The notes beneath the pieces are model-generated. The model saw nothing but the letters and a program-made list of their open reading frames with translations. It was not told the origin of the DNA and did no database searches. A DNA stretch of 64,000 bases from Silene latifolia. Taxonomy: Eukaryota; Streptophyta; Magnoliopsida; Caryophyllales; Caryophyllaceae. The stretch's first letter is position 1. Each line of letters opens with the position of its first letter. Below, piece by piece: positions 36,259-48,913 of this stretch. A program made the position numbers and the translations under genes. Location of the stretch: contig NC_133538.1 in NCBI RefSeq assembly GCF_048544455.1, positions 7,119,658 to 7,183,657 of the forward strand, written 5' to 3'.

Positions 36259-39200
36259 ATGGATACAAGTTGGATTACATTGCCAAATGACCATTCAAAC
36301 TACATAGATGGTTGTTTGAAATTTATTGCGATAGCTAAAGAAAGTCTTCTAGAAGGAAAAACAAAGTGTCTTTGTAAAAATTGCAAATTACGTTATTGGT
36401 TGCCGCTTAGTGAAGTAGAGGGGCATATTTTGTTCAAAGGCTTTTATCAAAAGTATACAAATTATATTTGGCATGGTAAAGGGGATGTTCTTGATCATAT
36501 AACTAGTGTTGATGTTGGTAGCACTAGTAAAGGATCATTTGTAGGTCATGATGATATGAGTGGTCTATTGGATGCAGCTAATTTGGTTAACATTTCACAC
36601 TTTTCTAAAGGGGTTAATGATGAACTTCCTCACTCACACATGAAAAATAGCGATATTGATGATCTATCTATGGGATGTAGTTATAATGATGATTCAGATC
36701 ATGAGTATGGCTTTGATAAGTTATATGGTGATGAATCTCATAATGAATCTAATAAACCATCAAAAGGAAACAACATTGAGGAAGAGGCAAAGTGTAAAAG
36801 ATTGTTTGAGGCCGCAAATGAAGAACTTTATGAAGGATGTCAAACTTTCTCAAAATTGTAGTTTATTTTACACTTGTTTCATATTAAGTGTATGTTTCAT
36901 TGGTCTAATGATTCATTCAATAAATTAATTGAACTTTTACTCGAAGCATTTCCCCAAATCATAGAATTCCCGTCATCTTATTACGAGAGGAAAAAGTTAA
37001 TTAATAACTTTGGCCTTGGATATGAAAAAATTCATGCATGTCCAAGTAACTGCATGCTGTATTGGGGGGAATTTTCCGAAAAGGAAGAGTGTCATGTTTG
37101 CCACACATCAAGATGGAAAACAAGCAATGGTGAAGGTAAAGCAAAGAAAGGTGAAGGAGCTAAGGTGATGAGATATTTTCCCCTCATTCCTAGGCTTCAA
37201 AGAATATAAAACTCACCAAAAATAGCAGAAGACATGAGATGGCATCATAAAAATCGTGTAAAAGATTGAAAACTAAGACACCCGGCAGATGCTTTAGCTT
37301 GGGAACAATTTGATTCTCGTTATCCTGAATTTGCATCTGATCCTCGCAGTGTTAGGTTAGCACTAGCTACTGATGGGTTTAATCCATATCGTTTGATGAA
37401 TATTACGTACAGCACATGGCCTGTTATTCTAATACCCTACAACTTGCCACCTTGGTTGTGCATGAAACCATCGTCATTTATATTGTCATGCATAATTCCT
37501 GGAAAATCCAGTCCTGGTATTGATATCGATGTGTTTTTGCAGCCCCTACTTTATGAATTAGAATTGCTATGGAATGGTGTTGATACTTTTGATGCTTATG
37601 AGGGGAAATAAATTAAATTACGAGCATCTTTACATAGCACTATTAATGATTTTCCTGCTTATGCCATGTTATCGGGATGGAGTACAATAGGCTATGATGC
37701 TTGTCCTTGTTGCACTCATTCAACAAACTCTGGTAGGTTTGGGGGTAAGATTTGTTGTGTTGGACATAGGCAATGGTTAGATGAGGACCATACTTATCGT
37801 TCTCAAGGAAGTTTGTTTGATGGGACTACAGAGTATGGTAGTGTTCCAATTTGTGCTACTGGGTCTGATGTTTTGAGACAACAAGAAGGGATTGACTATA
37901 TTTATGGCAAGTCTAAAAAACGTCGAAAGAGGAAAAATAGAGCTAGAAAAGTAGGCGAGTCAACTAATGTCCTCATTAACAGTGACGATGAGAATAATGA
38001 TAATTTATGAAACAAAAAATGTGTGTTTTTCAAGTTGCCTTACTGGGAGCACAATCCTCTAAGACATAATTTAGATGTTATGCACATTGAGAAGAATGTG
38101 TGTGACAATATATTAGGTACACTATTGGATATGGATAAGAGTAGAGATGATGAGAATGCTCGAAAGAATCTTGAGAAGTTCGGTGTAAAGAGGCATCTTT
38201 GGCTTAAAGATTTGCCTAATGGGGGAAAATACATATCTCCGGCTTCCTACTCCGTGTCCAGCGAGGAAAAAGACAGATTTTTAAAAGTCTTGCAAAAAAA
38301 TTAGAGTTCCGGATGGGTACGGGTCAAACATTTCTAGATGCGTGAATATGAAACAATGAACACTAATTAATCTTAAGAGCCATGACAATCATGTTTTAAT
38401 GCAAGATATCCTACCCATAGCATTAAGAGCATCCAAGTCCACAAAAATTATCGACTTGCTTGGGGACTTGTCTTCTTTTTTCAAATCTTTGTGTTCTCCA
38501 ACTCTTGATTACAACGAGTTAAATGCTCTTCAATAAAAAATTATCCTTGTACTCTGTCAAATGGAAATCGAGTTTTTGCCAACCTTTTTCACTATCATGG
38601 TTCATTTGTTAATACACTTAGTAGAGGAGGTGAAGCTTGGTGGACCTGTCCAGTATAGATGGATGTATCCGATAGAAAGGTACATATCTAAAAACCTGGA
38701 GTGTTGTTTAGCTAGTTATTTTTCAATATATTACTCAATAATAATTCATTTTTCTAAAGGTATTTAGCTCATTTGGAATCATATGTGAGAAACAAATCTC
38801 AACCAGAGGGATCGATTGCTGAGGGGTACATATTGGAGAAGACTATTACGTTTTGTTCAAGATATCTTGAAGGTGTTGAGACCATCTATAACAGATCTAA
38901 GAGAAATGACGATGTTATTCAAGACATGGATTGCTACCTGTACCAATCTGGTGGTAGAGTGATTGGAGTGATAGAAAAAGTACGCTTAGATGACAAAAGC
39001 TTAAAACAAACACACCGCTATGTTTTGCTTCATTCGGATGAGATGAAAGTGGTCCTTGAGTAAGTATATATTAGTATGATTTCTTCTGTCGGTCATTACT
39101 CAGTTTTAAACATGTCTCTTAAGTACAATGTTTTTCATTGATTGAAGGGAATTCCTTTTAAAAAAGCGCCACGAGAATAACCTTACTTCTACCCCAAGTG

Positions 39201-39852
39201 ACGAAAATGACTGGATTATCAATGAATTCTCAGACCGGCTTCAAATTCAGGTTTTCTCCTTATATTTCAGAATTTAGGTTTTCTCCTTATATTTCAGAAA
39301 TTTTTTTAAAACAGACAGCAATTTATGAAAATAATTGTTAAAATCATTATTTCTTAACGTTATTAGGTTCAAAACTTAGATACAAGTACCAAAGAAGGAC
39401 AATTAAGAAAAGCTTTGGCCGGCGGCTTAACTAGAAATGATAAAAGAATGACCGGGTACATGATCAATGGGTATAAATTTCAAACAGTGGATCGCGAGCT
39501 GCATAGAAAAACGCAGAATTCTGGGATAATGCTTGAAGCCGATGGAAATATATATTATGGAAAGCATAAAGGAATTTACGAGTTAGATTACTTTGGAAAG
39601 TACAAAGTTGTAATGTTTCGTTGTGATTGGGTAGACATACACAAGGGGATAAAATCATATCCAGATAAGAGTGTGTGTGTAAACTTTTCTAAGTTAATGC
39701 ACACAGGCCGAAATTTATCTGATGATCCCTTTGTTTTCTCATCACAGGCAAAGCAAGTCTTTTATGTTGAAGATGAGATGCATAAAGGTTGGCTGCATGT
39801 AATAAGAACTAAGCCTAGAGATTTGATTGAAACTGGCGAGATTTTGTTATAA
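36259..39852 (+). pseudogene. CACTA TNP2-type transposase
   Basis: The ATG at 36259 follows a splice site. In order: transposase-associated zinc-binding domain (WITLPNDHSNYIDGCLKF, KCLCKNCKLRYW); EECHVCHTSRW; the Transposase_21 core RSVRLALATDGFNPYRLM, YSTWPVILIPYNLPPWLCM, GWSTIGYDACPCCTHSTNSG; HNLDVMHIEKNVCDNILGTLLD; a DUF4218-like region (38561-38950: MVHLLIHLVEEVKLGGPVQY, YISKNLECC); and a DUF4216-like region (39415-39852: YFGKYKVVMFRCDW, KQVFYVEDEMHKGW). Several stops (for example after 36861, near 37208, 37611, 38010, 38304) and frameshifts break it. In active relatives this enzyme binds the ends and cuts the transposon out. Confidence 0.85.
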
Positions 39853-40098
39853 GTAACATAATTTCGTGCTGCAAGTTGTATTTTTAGGATGACATTGTTT
39901 TAGGCCTTTTCTTTATCCTATTAATGTTGATGACATTTCTTATAGAGGCTGTTGGTTTTGGTTTATATTATACTACATATGCATTCATTTATATTTTCGC
40001 GCTTCATAGACGTATATTTTCAATTAACTGTAATTAATTTATGTTAATGTGTACTGATATTTTTTTTATTGTTTAGGATAATAAAGGTCACTTGATTA
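39853..40098 (+). other. Spacer between the two CACTA genes
   Basis: About 245 bases, AT-rich. A weak 3' splice-like TTGTTTAG ends near 40077 just before the second gene. No other feature seen. Confidence 0.4.
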
Positions 40099-40248
40099 AT
40101 GATGAGTTATCAAAGCAAAAGAACATGGGCTCAGATGACGATGAAGGAGGTTGAAGTGCAAAAACTGAAAAAATTAAATACTCAAGCGGCTGCATTGTCT
40201 TCCGAAATTGCATCTGATGGAGGTGATGAAAGATGGGGACCATTCATT

Positions 40249-40452
40249 TGAAGTCCAAATCTTCATTGCCCTTTCCTACTAATCGCCCGCACACAACCAA
40301 CTTCTCATCTGCTACACCATCAGCTCCATCAACACAAGTTTGTGGTGTAACCACTACACAGGCTGCTAGTACACAGGCTACTATTTCGCTTCAAACCAAT
40401 CCTTTGAAGTCCAAATCTTCATTGCCCTTTCCTACTAATCGTCCGCACACTA
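40249..40452 (+). repeat. Two 49-base direct repeats in the CACTA second gene
   Basis: 40249-40297 and 40403-40451 are nearly identical (one base differs), beginning TTGAAGTCCAAATCTTC. Both encode the peptide LKSKSSLPFPTNRPHT in the same frame, an in-frame repeat of about 51 codons period. Confidence 0.8.
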
Positions 40453-41780
40453 TCAAGTTCAAGTCTAAAGTAGGTAACAGTACGTCAGACACACCTGTGA
40501 ATGAACATTTAGTCAACAACGTGAAACCTTTCAAACTAAGACGGCACAGGGTGGTAATACCTGATTGGCCCGATGAAGTAGCATTTGATGAGAAAGATGA
40601 GGTTGTGACTGTAGGTAAATTTCTTTACTTTACACAATATATTAAAAGACATTATATATTTCACGCTCTTCTTATTTGCTAAATTTGCTTATTTTCCGAT
40701 GGGTTTGCATCCACTTGAATTATTTTTTGTCTATTTTTGTTCTCTTTTGAAGAATTTTGTGATCTTATTTGTTTTTTATATATCACCATTCCATTTGTGC
40801 TCGATTGTTGACAAATAAGGAAGGAGACTATAAGACGGTCAGTTATGCTATTCAACCACATGATGTTTGGCATGATAATGGTACTAAGTAATTTTTGACA
40901 TTTAATGAGTTTTATCAACCACTCAAAATGGGAGGACATATTCTAATTATATTTATCGGCCATGTTGCGAAAACTGAGCAAATTTGTCATATTCACGAAT
41001 TAGATTGGTGCCATGTTAGTGCACAATTGAAAGTTGACATTTTAAAGCTAATTCGAGTAAGTTTTTAGTATATGCAGATAGATTGGATTCTTATTTTTTT
41101 TACTTAATTGACAAGATAATAATTCTTAATAGTTTATTTGAGTATCTTCTTTACTTATCTTTTTCACGGATCGTTTTGTGATACCTGATGGAGAATTATT
41201 TGACCAAGCAATTCTTAAGCGCACGGGTAATAGTGTAAGGCAATATAGACATCACTTGAAGAAGATATTTTTCAAACCAACGACTAAGACCAAAGAAGAA
41301 ATATATGAAGCAGTGCCTGATGGACATCCTCATCCTAGTTGGATTCGTTTGGTTGATTATTGGTATTCCGATAAGGGACAGGTACACCTTCAATTTAAAA
41401 TATGAAACAAAGTGTTCTTCATTCTTGCTGGTTAATTTCAAATTTTGTACTTATATAGTGAAAATGTCTGTAATATATATTTCATACAGAGATTGGCTGA
41501 ATGCGGAAAAGAAGCAGGTGGTAATCAAAATCATATGCATATAACGGGGCCTACTAGCTATGCTAACATACAAGCTGATTTCGTAAAATTTCCATCTCTA
41601 AAACTTCTCATGTATATTCAATTTGAAATGTATTATACGCTTTATCATCTTTTTATTTAGTATTGTTGTGTGACCAACAGGAAGAGAAGAATAAAAGAGG
41701 ACCAAGTGTTTGATAGTGAATGTACAGATCCCAAGACGCACCAAAAAAAGCCACACACTAAATAGTTGCTCAAATCTCAA

Positions 41781-43289
41781 TGCAAAGGGACATTAATTTG
41801 TAGCAAGTAGGATAGTGAATTGTTTACAAAGTTTCTTTAACAAAGCATGTGTGTTTGTCAATATTTTGCAACGTTTATCTAGTAATCTCTAGCTCGTCTC
41901 TTTCTCTTTAATATTTTAAACTGTTTACTTGGTTTTGAGAGATACCTACTACCTGGCATCCTATGTCTTTTGCTCCCTAGCTGGTCTCTTTCTCTGACAC
42001 TCTATTTTGATGATCCCTACTTAGTATCTACTCGTTCTCGTGTTTTCGTTTTCTAGTCTTCCAACTAGCTATGTACTTGTAATTTTTCTGTAAATCAATA
42101 ACTAGCTATGTACGCCTTTGTCGAAACAAGTAAACAATGTTCGGATAGCCTTGTTTAAAACTCAGTGATTGTTAACAGATGACGTACTGGAAATTGTGTG
42201 GAAAAATGTTCTACTCATATTTTTTCTGATAAGTAAAGCCTTTGGACATGGAATTTGACCTGATCAAGTTAAATATTTGGCTCAAGTAAGCTGATACGGA
42301 GTCTACGTTGTAGCCAAAGAGGTTATTTCATAGGGATTTCTAATGAAAATTCTGGTTGCCCGATGCTTAATTCATACGACTATTTACTTGTTTGACATGA
42401 AACTTTGGCCTCATTGAAGCCGTTGTTGATTTTGGCATTAACCCGGTATTTTTATGGTGAGATTTAGAAGGAAAATGAGGGGAGCCGGGGGGATAATGTA
42501 AGGAAGACAATTTCCTTGTTTTGTTAGCATTTTGGGTTGGAGAGATTGGAAACAAAGGACTTCGTATTTCCCACCTTTAATCCAGAATCTTCTATAAATG
42601 AAACAGTTGGGCCATTGCTTCATTTCCCAAGCTCTTCCCTCCTAATATAATACCTAATGAGTACTTAGTTCTTGCCCCACTTTACACAAGCATATACACC
42701 ACTGTATAAATTTACTCCGTATTTGGATGGAGCTATGGAAGGAAGGGGAGCGGAGGGGTGTATTTCCTTTATTTTGGATAGCATTTGGGTTCAGAGAGAA
42801 ATAGAGAAAAGGAAAATGAAGGGATTATTTTCTATCTTGGAAGCTGATTTGGAACTAGAATAAACCCTTCACCTTACCTCTTCACAGTTTGTTGTTGGTG
42901 TTGTGTGAAAGTGCTGAAAAGCATTAATGGTTGTGTCTGTGAATTTAGTTTATTAATTTGTGTCTGAATATTTCGTGAAATATAGTAAGTTAAAGTGTTA
43001 GTATATGATTAATTAAATAGGTTGCAATTAATTTCACACACCTGATTTTGGGTGCTGCTTAGTAAATGTGGACGGGATTTTCTTAATTAATGAGGAATGT
43101 GCTGCATCATCATCTTTTTCTGTTCCTTGTACATGTTTTGCTCATATTTTGCCTCATTCTTCTCCTTTTCTTATGGAGTACAGTACTACTACTTATTCAA
43201 ACTTTGAGCTGTTCATATAATAAAATTGTTGAGACTGAAATTATCTTAATATACTTATTAAGATATATATTTTATTTAATTTTTTGTAG
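41781..43289 (+). other. Large intron or spacer of the CACTA second gene
   Basis: AT-rich with no transposase similarity. Purine-rich, weakly palindromic stretches at 42440-42560 and 42715-42850 resemble arms of the MITE at 34484 and may be degraded relatives, but I could not find matching ends. Confidence 0.4.
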
Positions 43290-44819
43290 ATTGATGTCGA
43301 TGCAAGTATTGATATGGAAAACTGTCCTGCACCCATCTAATTCAAAATCTCGTGTACAACTTGAGAATGAAGCCTTTAACAAAGTAATATACGGCAAGGA
43401 TACCCATACACGTCCAATTGGTTATGGATATGGTGTAAAGCAAAGTGATGTGTTTGGAGTACATAGTATCTTAAGAAAAGAGGGATTTGGTTGTGGATCC
43501 AGTAGTAGTCTAGCCTTAGAAAATATGAAGAAGGTTATGGATGATGTGACCAAGGAAAATAAAGAGCTAAAAACCAAGTGCGATGAGAGTAATGGACTGT
43601 TGAAAAAAACGACGACACAGTTTGCTCAAATACTGGACCTCTTTAGTACTGGAAAAGCTACGACTGAAGTTATAGGCATGGAAAAATCAGTCTTGAACAT
43701 GAACATGGGCAGTATACAGGTATGCGTAATTTGTTTTACTTCTCCTTATATTTTTTTGCCATATCTGAGAGCCTTGCTTTGTTTATTAGTCTGAAAGTTT
43801 CATGATGTCAATTTCCGCTATGCACATTTAGCCTCTTCGTGTAAATGCCGCTTAATATATGGAATTCACCCTCCTCGCTACTCATTCCTGACCCAAATAA
43901 ATGTTGCGAGTAGGTCATGTTTCTTCTCCATTGAGTTTCGCGGTTTGCTTGTGCCTCGTGGGTGCGTGTTTGTGTTGTAATTGGCTGGATTTTGTGCTGC
44001 AACTCTAACTTATTTCTATTATTGGGAGTTCTAACTATATTTAGTTAATTGTCCTCTAATCAAGTTTTTCTTGCGCTATAATTTTCCGAGATTGTGATTG
44101 TTTTTGTGCTTTATTGAGCTGAATCTGAATATTGTTTAGTAGTAGTCTCATCCTCTCGCTAATTTTCTCTCTTCTTACCTTTCGACGGGTAATTCTATTC
44201 AGCGCAATTTTGAAACATTTTTGTGAAGTGTATATGTACTAATCAAATATATTCATATAAATTATATTTTCTTTACCCGTTATAGGTTTCAGATTCATCA
44301 GATGGTGATGATGCGCCTTTAAATGTTGATTGAAGATGCGCCTTTATATGTTGATTGAAGTCTCTTTGACATTACGCCTACATGATTAAGCCCCTACCAC
44401 ATTCAAGCTACTCGATCAGTGTCCTTGTCTAACTAGTTACATAGCATTTTTTACGATTTTTTGGACTTTTACTATCTTCCGGATCCCTTTTGGTATTTTT
44501 GATTTTGTCGTACTAAAAATTACGTACTAGTTTATATTAGTTAAATTGTCAATGCTAGCTAGCTATTGTATTTGTGACGGAGACGGTATATGTATCAAAC
44601 GTATGTTTATTTATAAAAGTACGTGGGTACGTTATTAATTATATACGGAGTATATTGCATTATGTTGTTTTTTTTTTATGATTTAGTAATGATAGCTAGT
44701 AGTACTATATTATTTATAGGTGTATTTAATTAATCTCTACGTATGATTTTAACAGAAATCAAAATTCCGAAATTAGACCGTGACAAGAAGAAGTGTCAAT
44801 ATATAAATAGTTGACGCCT

Positions 44820-45115
44820 AATTCCGTCTCATCGAGTGACACATAAAGCCATCAATAGTCGCTGAAGACGCTTAAAAGCGTCAAATTTGTCGACAATTAC
44901 AAGCGTCAATAGTCCATGAAGACGTTTAAAAGCGTCAAATTTGTTGACAAAAAAATGTCAATAGCCACCAAAGACTCTTAAAAGCGTCAATTTTGTTGAC
45001 AATTAAAAGCGTAAGCGTCAAAAAATAACAACGGTCCAAAATTTGACGCTTTTATAAAGCGTCGATAAAAAAACTGACGCTTTAAGCGTCGAAAAACGCC
45101 TGAAAAAGCATCACC
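44820..45115. repeat. Subterminal AAGCGTC repeats of the CACTA element
   Basis: About a dozen copies of AAGCGTC/GACGCTT, many as AAAAGCGTCAA(A/T)TTTGT. A shorter set follows the left end (AAAGCGTCGACG at about 32955). Such repeats are the binding sites of the second CACTA protein in characterised relatives. Confidence 0.75.
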
Positions 45116-45138
45116 AATACAAGATATGTGCAGTAGTG

Positions 45139-45141
45139 ACT
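45139..45141. repeat. Right target-site duplication of the CACTA element
   Basis: ACT, matching 32900-32902. Confidence 0.8.
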
Positions 45142-46165
45142 CTATTCAGCAATTATAAAATGCTACTCAATTATAAAATGACCAATACAAAATTATCCAA
45201 GCAACCATTTAAAATACTTCAAAATTATCATAAAGTACTATAAAATTGCTACAAGTACGTCATTTTTCCACGCGATATTACTCTTCCCCTCTTAAAAGGA
45301 ACTTCATCCCCGAAATTCACCAACAAAACAACCTTATTGTCACACAAGCCGATATATTATTACTATCCCACACTGACATTGCGAACAAACCACAATGCGC
45401 ATTTTGACTCATGTCAATCACAACACTTTCTTGACATTACGCAAATCTGACTCACACGTATATGAAACCATTGAGAAAGTGAACTACACAACGAGAAATA
45501 CTATCATCAACTAGCAGTCACGACATCAATTAATTTCTTATACAATCATTCAAACTATGCAATGCGGATTATAACCATTAAACATGACGTTACCTGAGAC
45601 AATTTAATTTAGCATACAAAATTATATAAACATCACCGAAAGTTGTATAAATCATACCAATATGCACAATGTATAACCACCATTGAGATAATACTATGAT
45701 ATAATATACCCACAGCAAGAAATATTATAACAACCACCATCGCCATGACGATGCCTACAAGTGTTAAAACGAAATAAAGCTGTTACAGGGCTACTCGATC
45801 GAGTTCGTAAGCTACTCGATCGAGCTGGAATTACTCGATCGAGTTCATCAGTTACTCGATCAAGTTGGATGAGATCAGAATACCCCTCAGATGTCACCCC
45901 TGCAGTTACTTGATCGAGTGAGGGGGCACTCGATCGAGTAGCCACATGTCAAAATTCTCCCAATTCGTCACTTTTCAAGTCCAAGGCAACAAATATATAA
46001 GTCGGAAACGTAATCCCGACACCAACATCCTGCATAAAAGTCCGAAGAGTATCCAAAATACGGCCTTATGGCCACAATACAAACTAAAGTCTAAAAAGTT
46101 CCCCACAAAAACGAGTATCAAGAACTACCAATCCATCTAACAAGATAGAAATAAAAGGAGTATCA
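45142..46165 (-). other. 3' internal region of element III, proximal part
   Basis: Non-coding sequence between the element III ORF and the CACTA insertion. It holds a CTCGATCGAG array at about 45793-45944 (four exact units, plus CTCGATCAAG and TTGATCGAG variants) shortly downstream of the ORF end. Confidence 0.6.
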
Positions 46166-47199
46166 TCACTCCATAGCCTGCTCATCCATCTTCTCATCTC
46201 CACCACCGCCTGCGGACGTGCCTGCTCCAGCTGCATCCTCACCCGCAATGCCACCATCACCAGAATCGGCCCCCACTCGCCATGGTGCCAAGCAACCATA
46301 GGGGTAACTCATAGGCTCTCCCCAAGTAGACCGCTCCACGCCAAAGGAATGAAAGACCCCGCTGTCATCACCAACGTCTCTCCACCACACCGGCTGAGCT
46401 ACCTCGGTCCCGATGCCCTACACATATGCCATCTCATGGAGGTTCCGGAGTGTCAAGGTAGCAGACACCCTCTTCGTGAGCTCACTTACTCTCATCTCAA
46501 GGCTGAAGAAGGAAGGGTAGCTGGGGAACTGAAACTGTGGGGGTACAGGCTGCTCTGGCTGGGTCTTAGCCATCCTCTCTTTCACCCGTCGTGGACCTCT
46601 CCCCACTCTAGGCTGTCTATCCTCAGGTCTAGCCTGATCCCTCTTCGTCGGCTCAGGCATCACCTCTAAAAGGTCATCATCAATGAGGTAAAACTGCCTA
46701 TCAGGGACCTCCTCATCATCATCAGAATCGGCTGCCACCACTGCCGTGGGTAAAGGCTCGGTCACAGGAAGGTGCTCAGGGTCATGTATCCTCATCCAAC
46801 TCATCCCCTAAACTCTCCACGCTAAGCCACCATCCGCCAAAGTCTTCAACCATTTCTGGTCGAGAAAGTACTCATGGTCCAAGGTAGGCACCGTCAGGGT
46901 CAAAGGTGTATAGGCAGAGGATGCCTCAAAAGTGGTCAACCGCTCCGCCAACCGAGTGGCAATGGCACCACAACTCAGGAAACGGGTGTCAGAAGAGGCC
47001 ATCAAAACTAAGCTAGCACACAGTATGGCCGGAGCACTGAAAGAGACTCGCGGGGCTCGGGTGGGGCTAAGGTACGCCGCAAGCAACATCACTTCATGTG
47101 AGTTAAGCTTACTCACATCTTTCCGATCATAAAATAAGAAGGTCATAGCATGAAGAAAGATCTTCAGAGTGACATGTTGCACGTCATTGATCAACATGT
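46166..47199 (-). pseudogene. Element III ORF2-like gene, C-terminal part
   Basis: Reads on the minus strand from the Athila II insertion point: MLINDVQHVTLKIFLHAMTF, then LNSHEVMLLAAYLSP, then an Asp/Glu-rich stretch (DSDDDEEVPDRQFYLIDDDL), a basic segment with RVGRGPRRVKERM, then QFPSYPSFFSLEMRVSELTK. It ends Gly/Ala- and Asp/Glu-rich at 46166. Two in-frame stops (46808 and 46418) interrupt one frame. The N-terminal part is at 58278-58777 on the other side of Athila II. Confidence 0.7.
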
Positions 47200-47204
47200 T
47201 GCTA
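47200..47204. repeat. Left target-site duplication of Athila II
   Basis: TGCTA, identical to 58273-58277. Confidence 0.92.
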
Positions 47205-48913
47205 TGGTCGTGGAGTAAAACTCGTCGTCAAAAGTTACCCAACCAAAACAATATTTATAACTTTACAAACTACTCTTAGTAAAGAAGCAAGTAAAGGTCG
47301 GATCCCAAGGGACGGGTATTGATGTAGGAATTTCAATTGTAAATGGTCGTGTCTTAGGGTGTCACAATTTGGGGTTGAGATAGGAGATCAATTAAAACTA
47401 ATTAACAATAAAAATAAAGCAAGGTAGATAAAATGAAGATGTAAATAATTGATTAAATAAAGCACTAGGGTGTCATGGGTTCATAAGGGATTCATGAGAG
47501 TTGATCATACAAACATGTTCTCTACTAGATGCAAGCACTTATTGTTGTGATGGGATCGAGTTAGTGTATATCTTACAATCCCTAAGAAGGTTTGGGTCCC
47601 AAGCCGAATCGATTAGATTGTACAACACCTACAAGTCGACTTAGTCCTTCCTATCCAGCTATATGCATGGTCTAATGAGACTCGAGTTGGTTTATGTCTT
47701 ATAAGTCTAATTGAAAAGATAAGTGATGGGTAAAAAAGATTCATAGGCTCGCTTTTCATCAAACATAACATGTGCATAAGTTGGAATCACAACAAGCAAA
47801 CAAATTAATTATGAAAACATATTAGATTAAGCATGAATTAATCCCCATGTTGGTTTCCCCTAATTCCCCATTAACCCTAGCTAAGGAAACTACTCACTCA
47901 TTATCAACTTTAACATGCTAACAAGGTTGTCAATCATACTAGCAAGGCAAAACATGATGAACAGATGAAAATGATTAACAATAATTAAAAGGATTAAGAG
48001 AGAATTATACCTATGAAGATTCCAAAATAATAATGCAAAGAATAATAGAAGTACTTGATGATTGATGGAAGGTTGTCAATCTCCCAATAAACCCAAATAA
48101 TCTTCTAATTACCCAAAATAAATGATGAATAATAGAGAAATTAATGAAAGATTAAGGAATGATATTTGTATTAAGACAAGATTAAGAGTTGATTACAAGA
48201 TTAAGATGAGATTACTAATTGATTACAACTTGATTAAGAGAGCATGCTACTCTAGGTAGTACAAAGGGGTATTTATACTAAAGATTAGGTACATAAATTA
48301 GGGTTACTAAGGGCTTAAATGACTATTAAGACCCTTAAGAAAAGTTGAGGAAATTCTCCTCTCCAAGGAGATGAGCATCTCCGTTTTGCTGGTCCCGTGT
48401 GGATATGCTCGTCCCGAGCGGCTTATAAGCTGGCACGGTGGGTTCTGTCAGGAGATCCGAGCGTATCATAGAGGAGACGCTCAGATCCTAGGGCTTCAAG
48501 ACGAGCGTCTTAAGCTCGGGACACTCGGATTGTGGTGCAGGGAGACGCCCGGATTGCTGGCAATCCGCTCGGATCCTGGGTCAGACAACTTTTCTTGTCT
48601 TCATTCCTCAACAATCCGCGGGGATCTTGTTGAGGATGTTAGGATCCTTTAATCATTTCCCAATCTACTTTATTATCTACATAGGCCTTCTGGTATCACC
48701 TTCCCTTTGATGCTTGGTCATTAGATGCGATCAATTTAGCTCCATTTCGCCATGTAAATGCAAGGTTTGCACTCCTCTCCTACCAAGGAAACAAAACCTC
48801 AAAGAATACGCAAAATAGGAAACTAAAGATAGTAAATGACCCAATTATGCACTATAAAGTATAGGAACGAGGCTAATTCGGGGACTAAATGTGCTCAAAT
48901 ATGAGTCACATCA
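47205..48913 (-). repeat. 3' LTR of Athila II
   Basis: About 1.71 kb, collinear with 56561-58272 at an estimated 96-97 percent. Plus-strand ends are TGGTCGTGG and CACATCA. It contains a TATA box on the minus strand (plus 48271-48277) and GACGCTCG/CGAGCG motifs at 48400-48620. Confidence 0.92.
48271..48277 (-). promoter_or_regulatory. TATA box of the Athila II LTR
   Basis: TATAAATACCCC on the minus strand, conserved in the other LTR at plus 57630-57636. Confidence 0.5.

Larger units (their letters stand above)
40099..44332 (+). pseudogene. CACTA second gene (Transposase_24 / TNP1-like)
   Basis: A multi-exon gene. First coding segment about 40099-40620, with MSYQSKRTWAQMTMKEVEV, a frameshift near 40230, and a Ser/Pro/Thr-rich part. 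Transposase_24-like core at about 41178-41560: GNSVRQYRHHLKKIFFKP, DGHPHPSWIRLVDYW, RLAECGKEAGGNQNHMHITG, SYANIQAD. A late exon (about 43290-43720) has GYGYGVKQSDVFG and a coiled coil rich in Lys/Glu (VTKENKELKTKCDESNGLL). A last exon at about 44286-44332 ends SDGDDAPLNVD. Relatives bind subterminal repeats and help TNP2. Exon borders are approximate and some frames are broken. Confidence 0.65.
32903..45138 (+). mobile_element. CACTA (En/Spm) DNA transposon
   Basis: 12.2 kb with terminal inverted repeats CACTACTACAAAT at the left and CACTACTGCACAT (read inward) at the right, extending imperfectly through TTGTATTG(A/G)TGATGC. Subterminal AAGCGTC-type repeats lie at both ends. It carries two genes on the plus strand: a TNP2-type transposase (36259-39852) and a Transposase_24 type second protein (40099-44332). 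Both have stops, so this copy is probably not autonomous. It is inserted in the internal region of element III. Confidence 0.92.

Noticed and set aside
48371-48652. A plus-strand frame repeated at 57712-57993
   Set aside because: LTR sequence of Athila II read in antisense; repeated only because both LTRs carry it.
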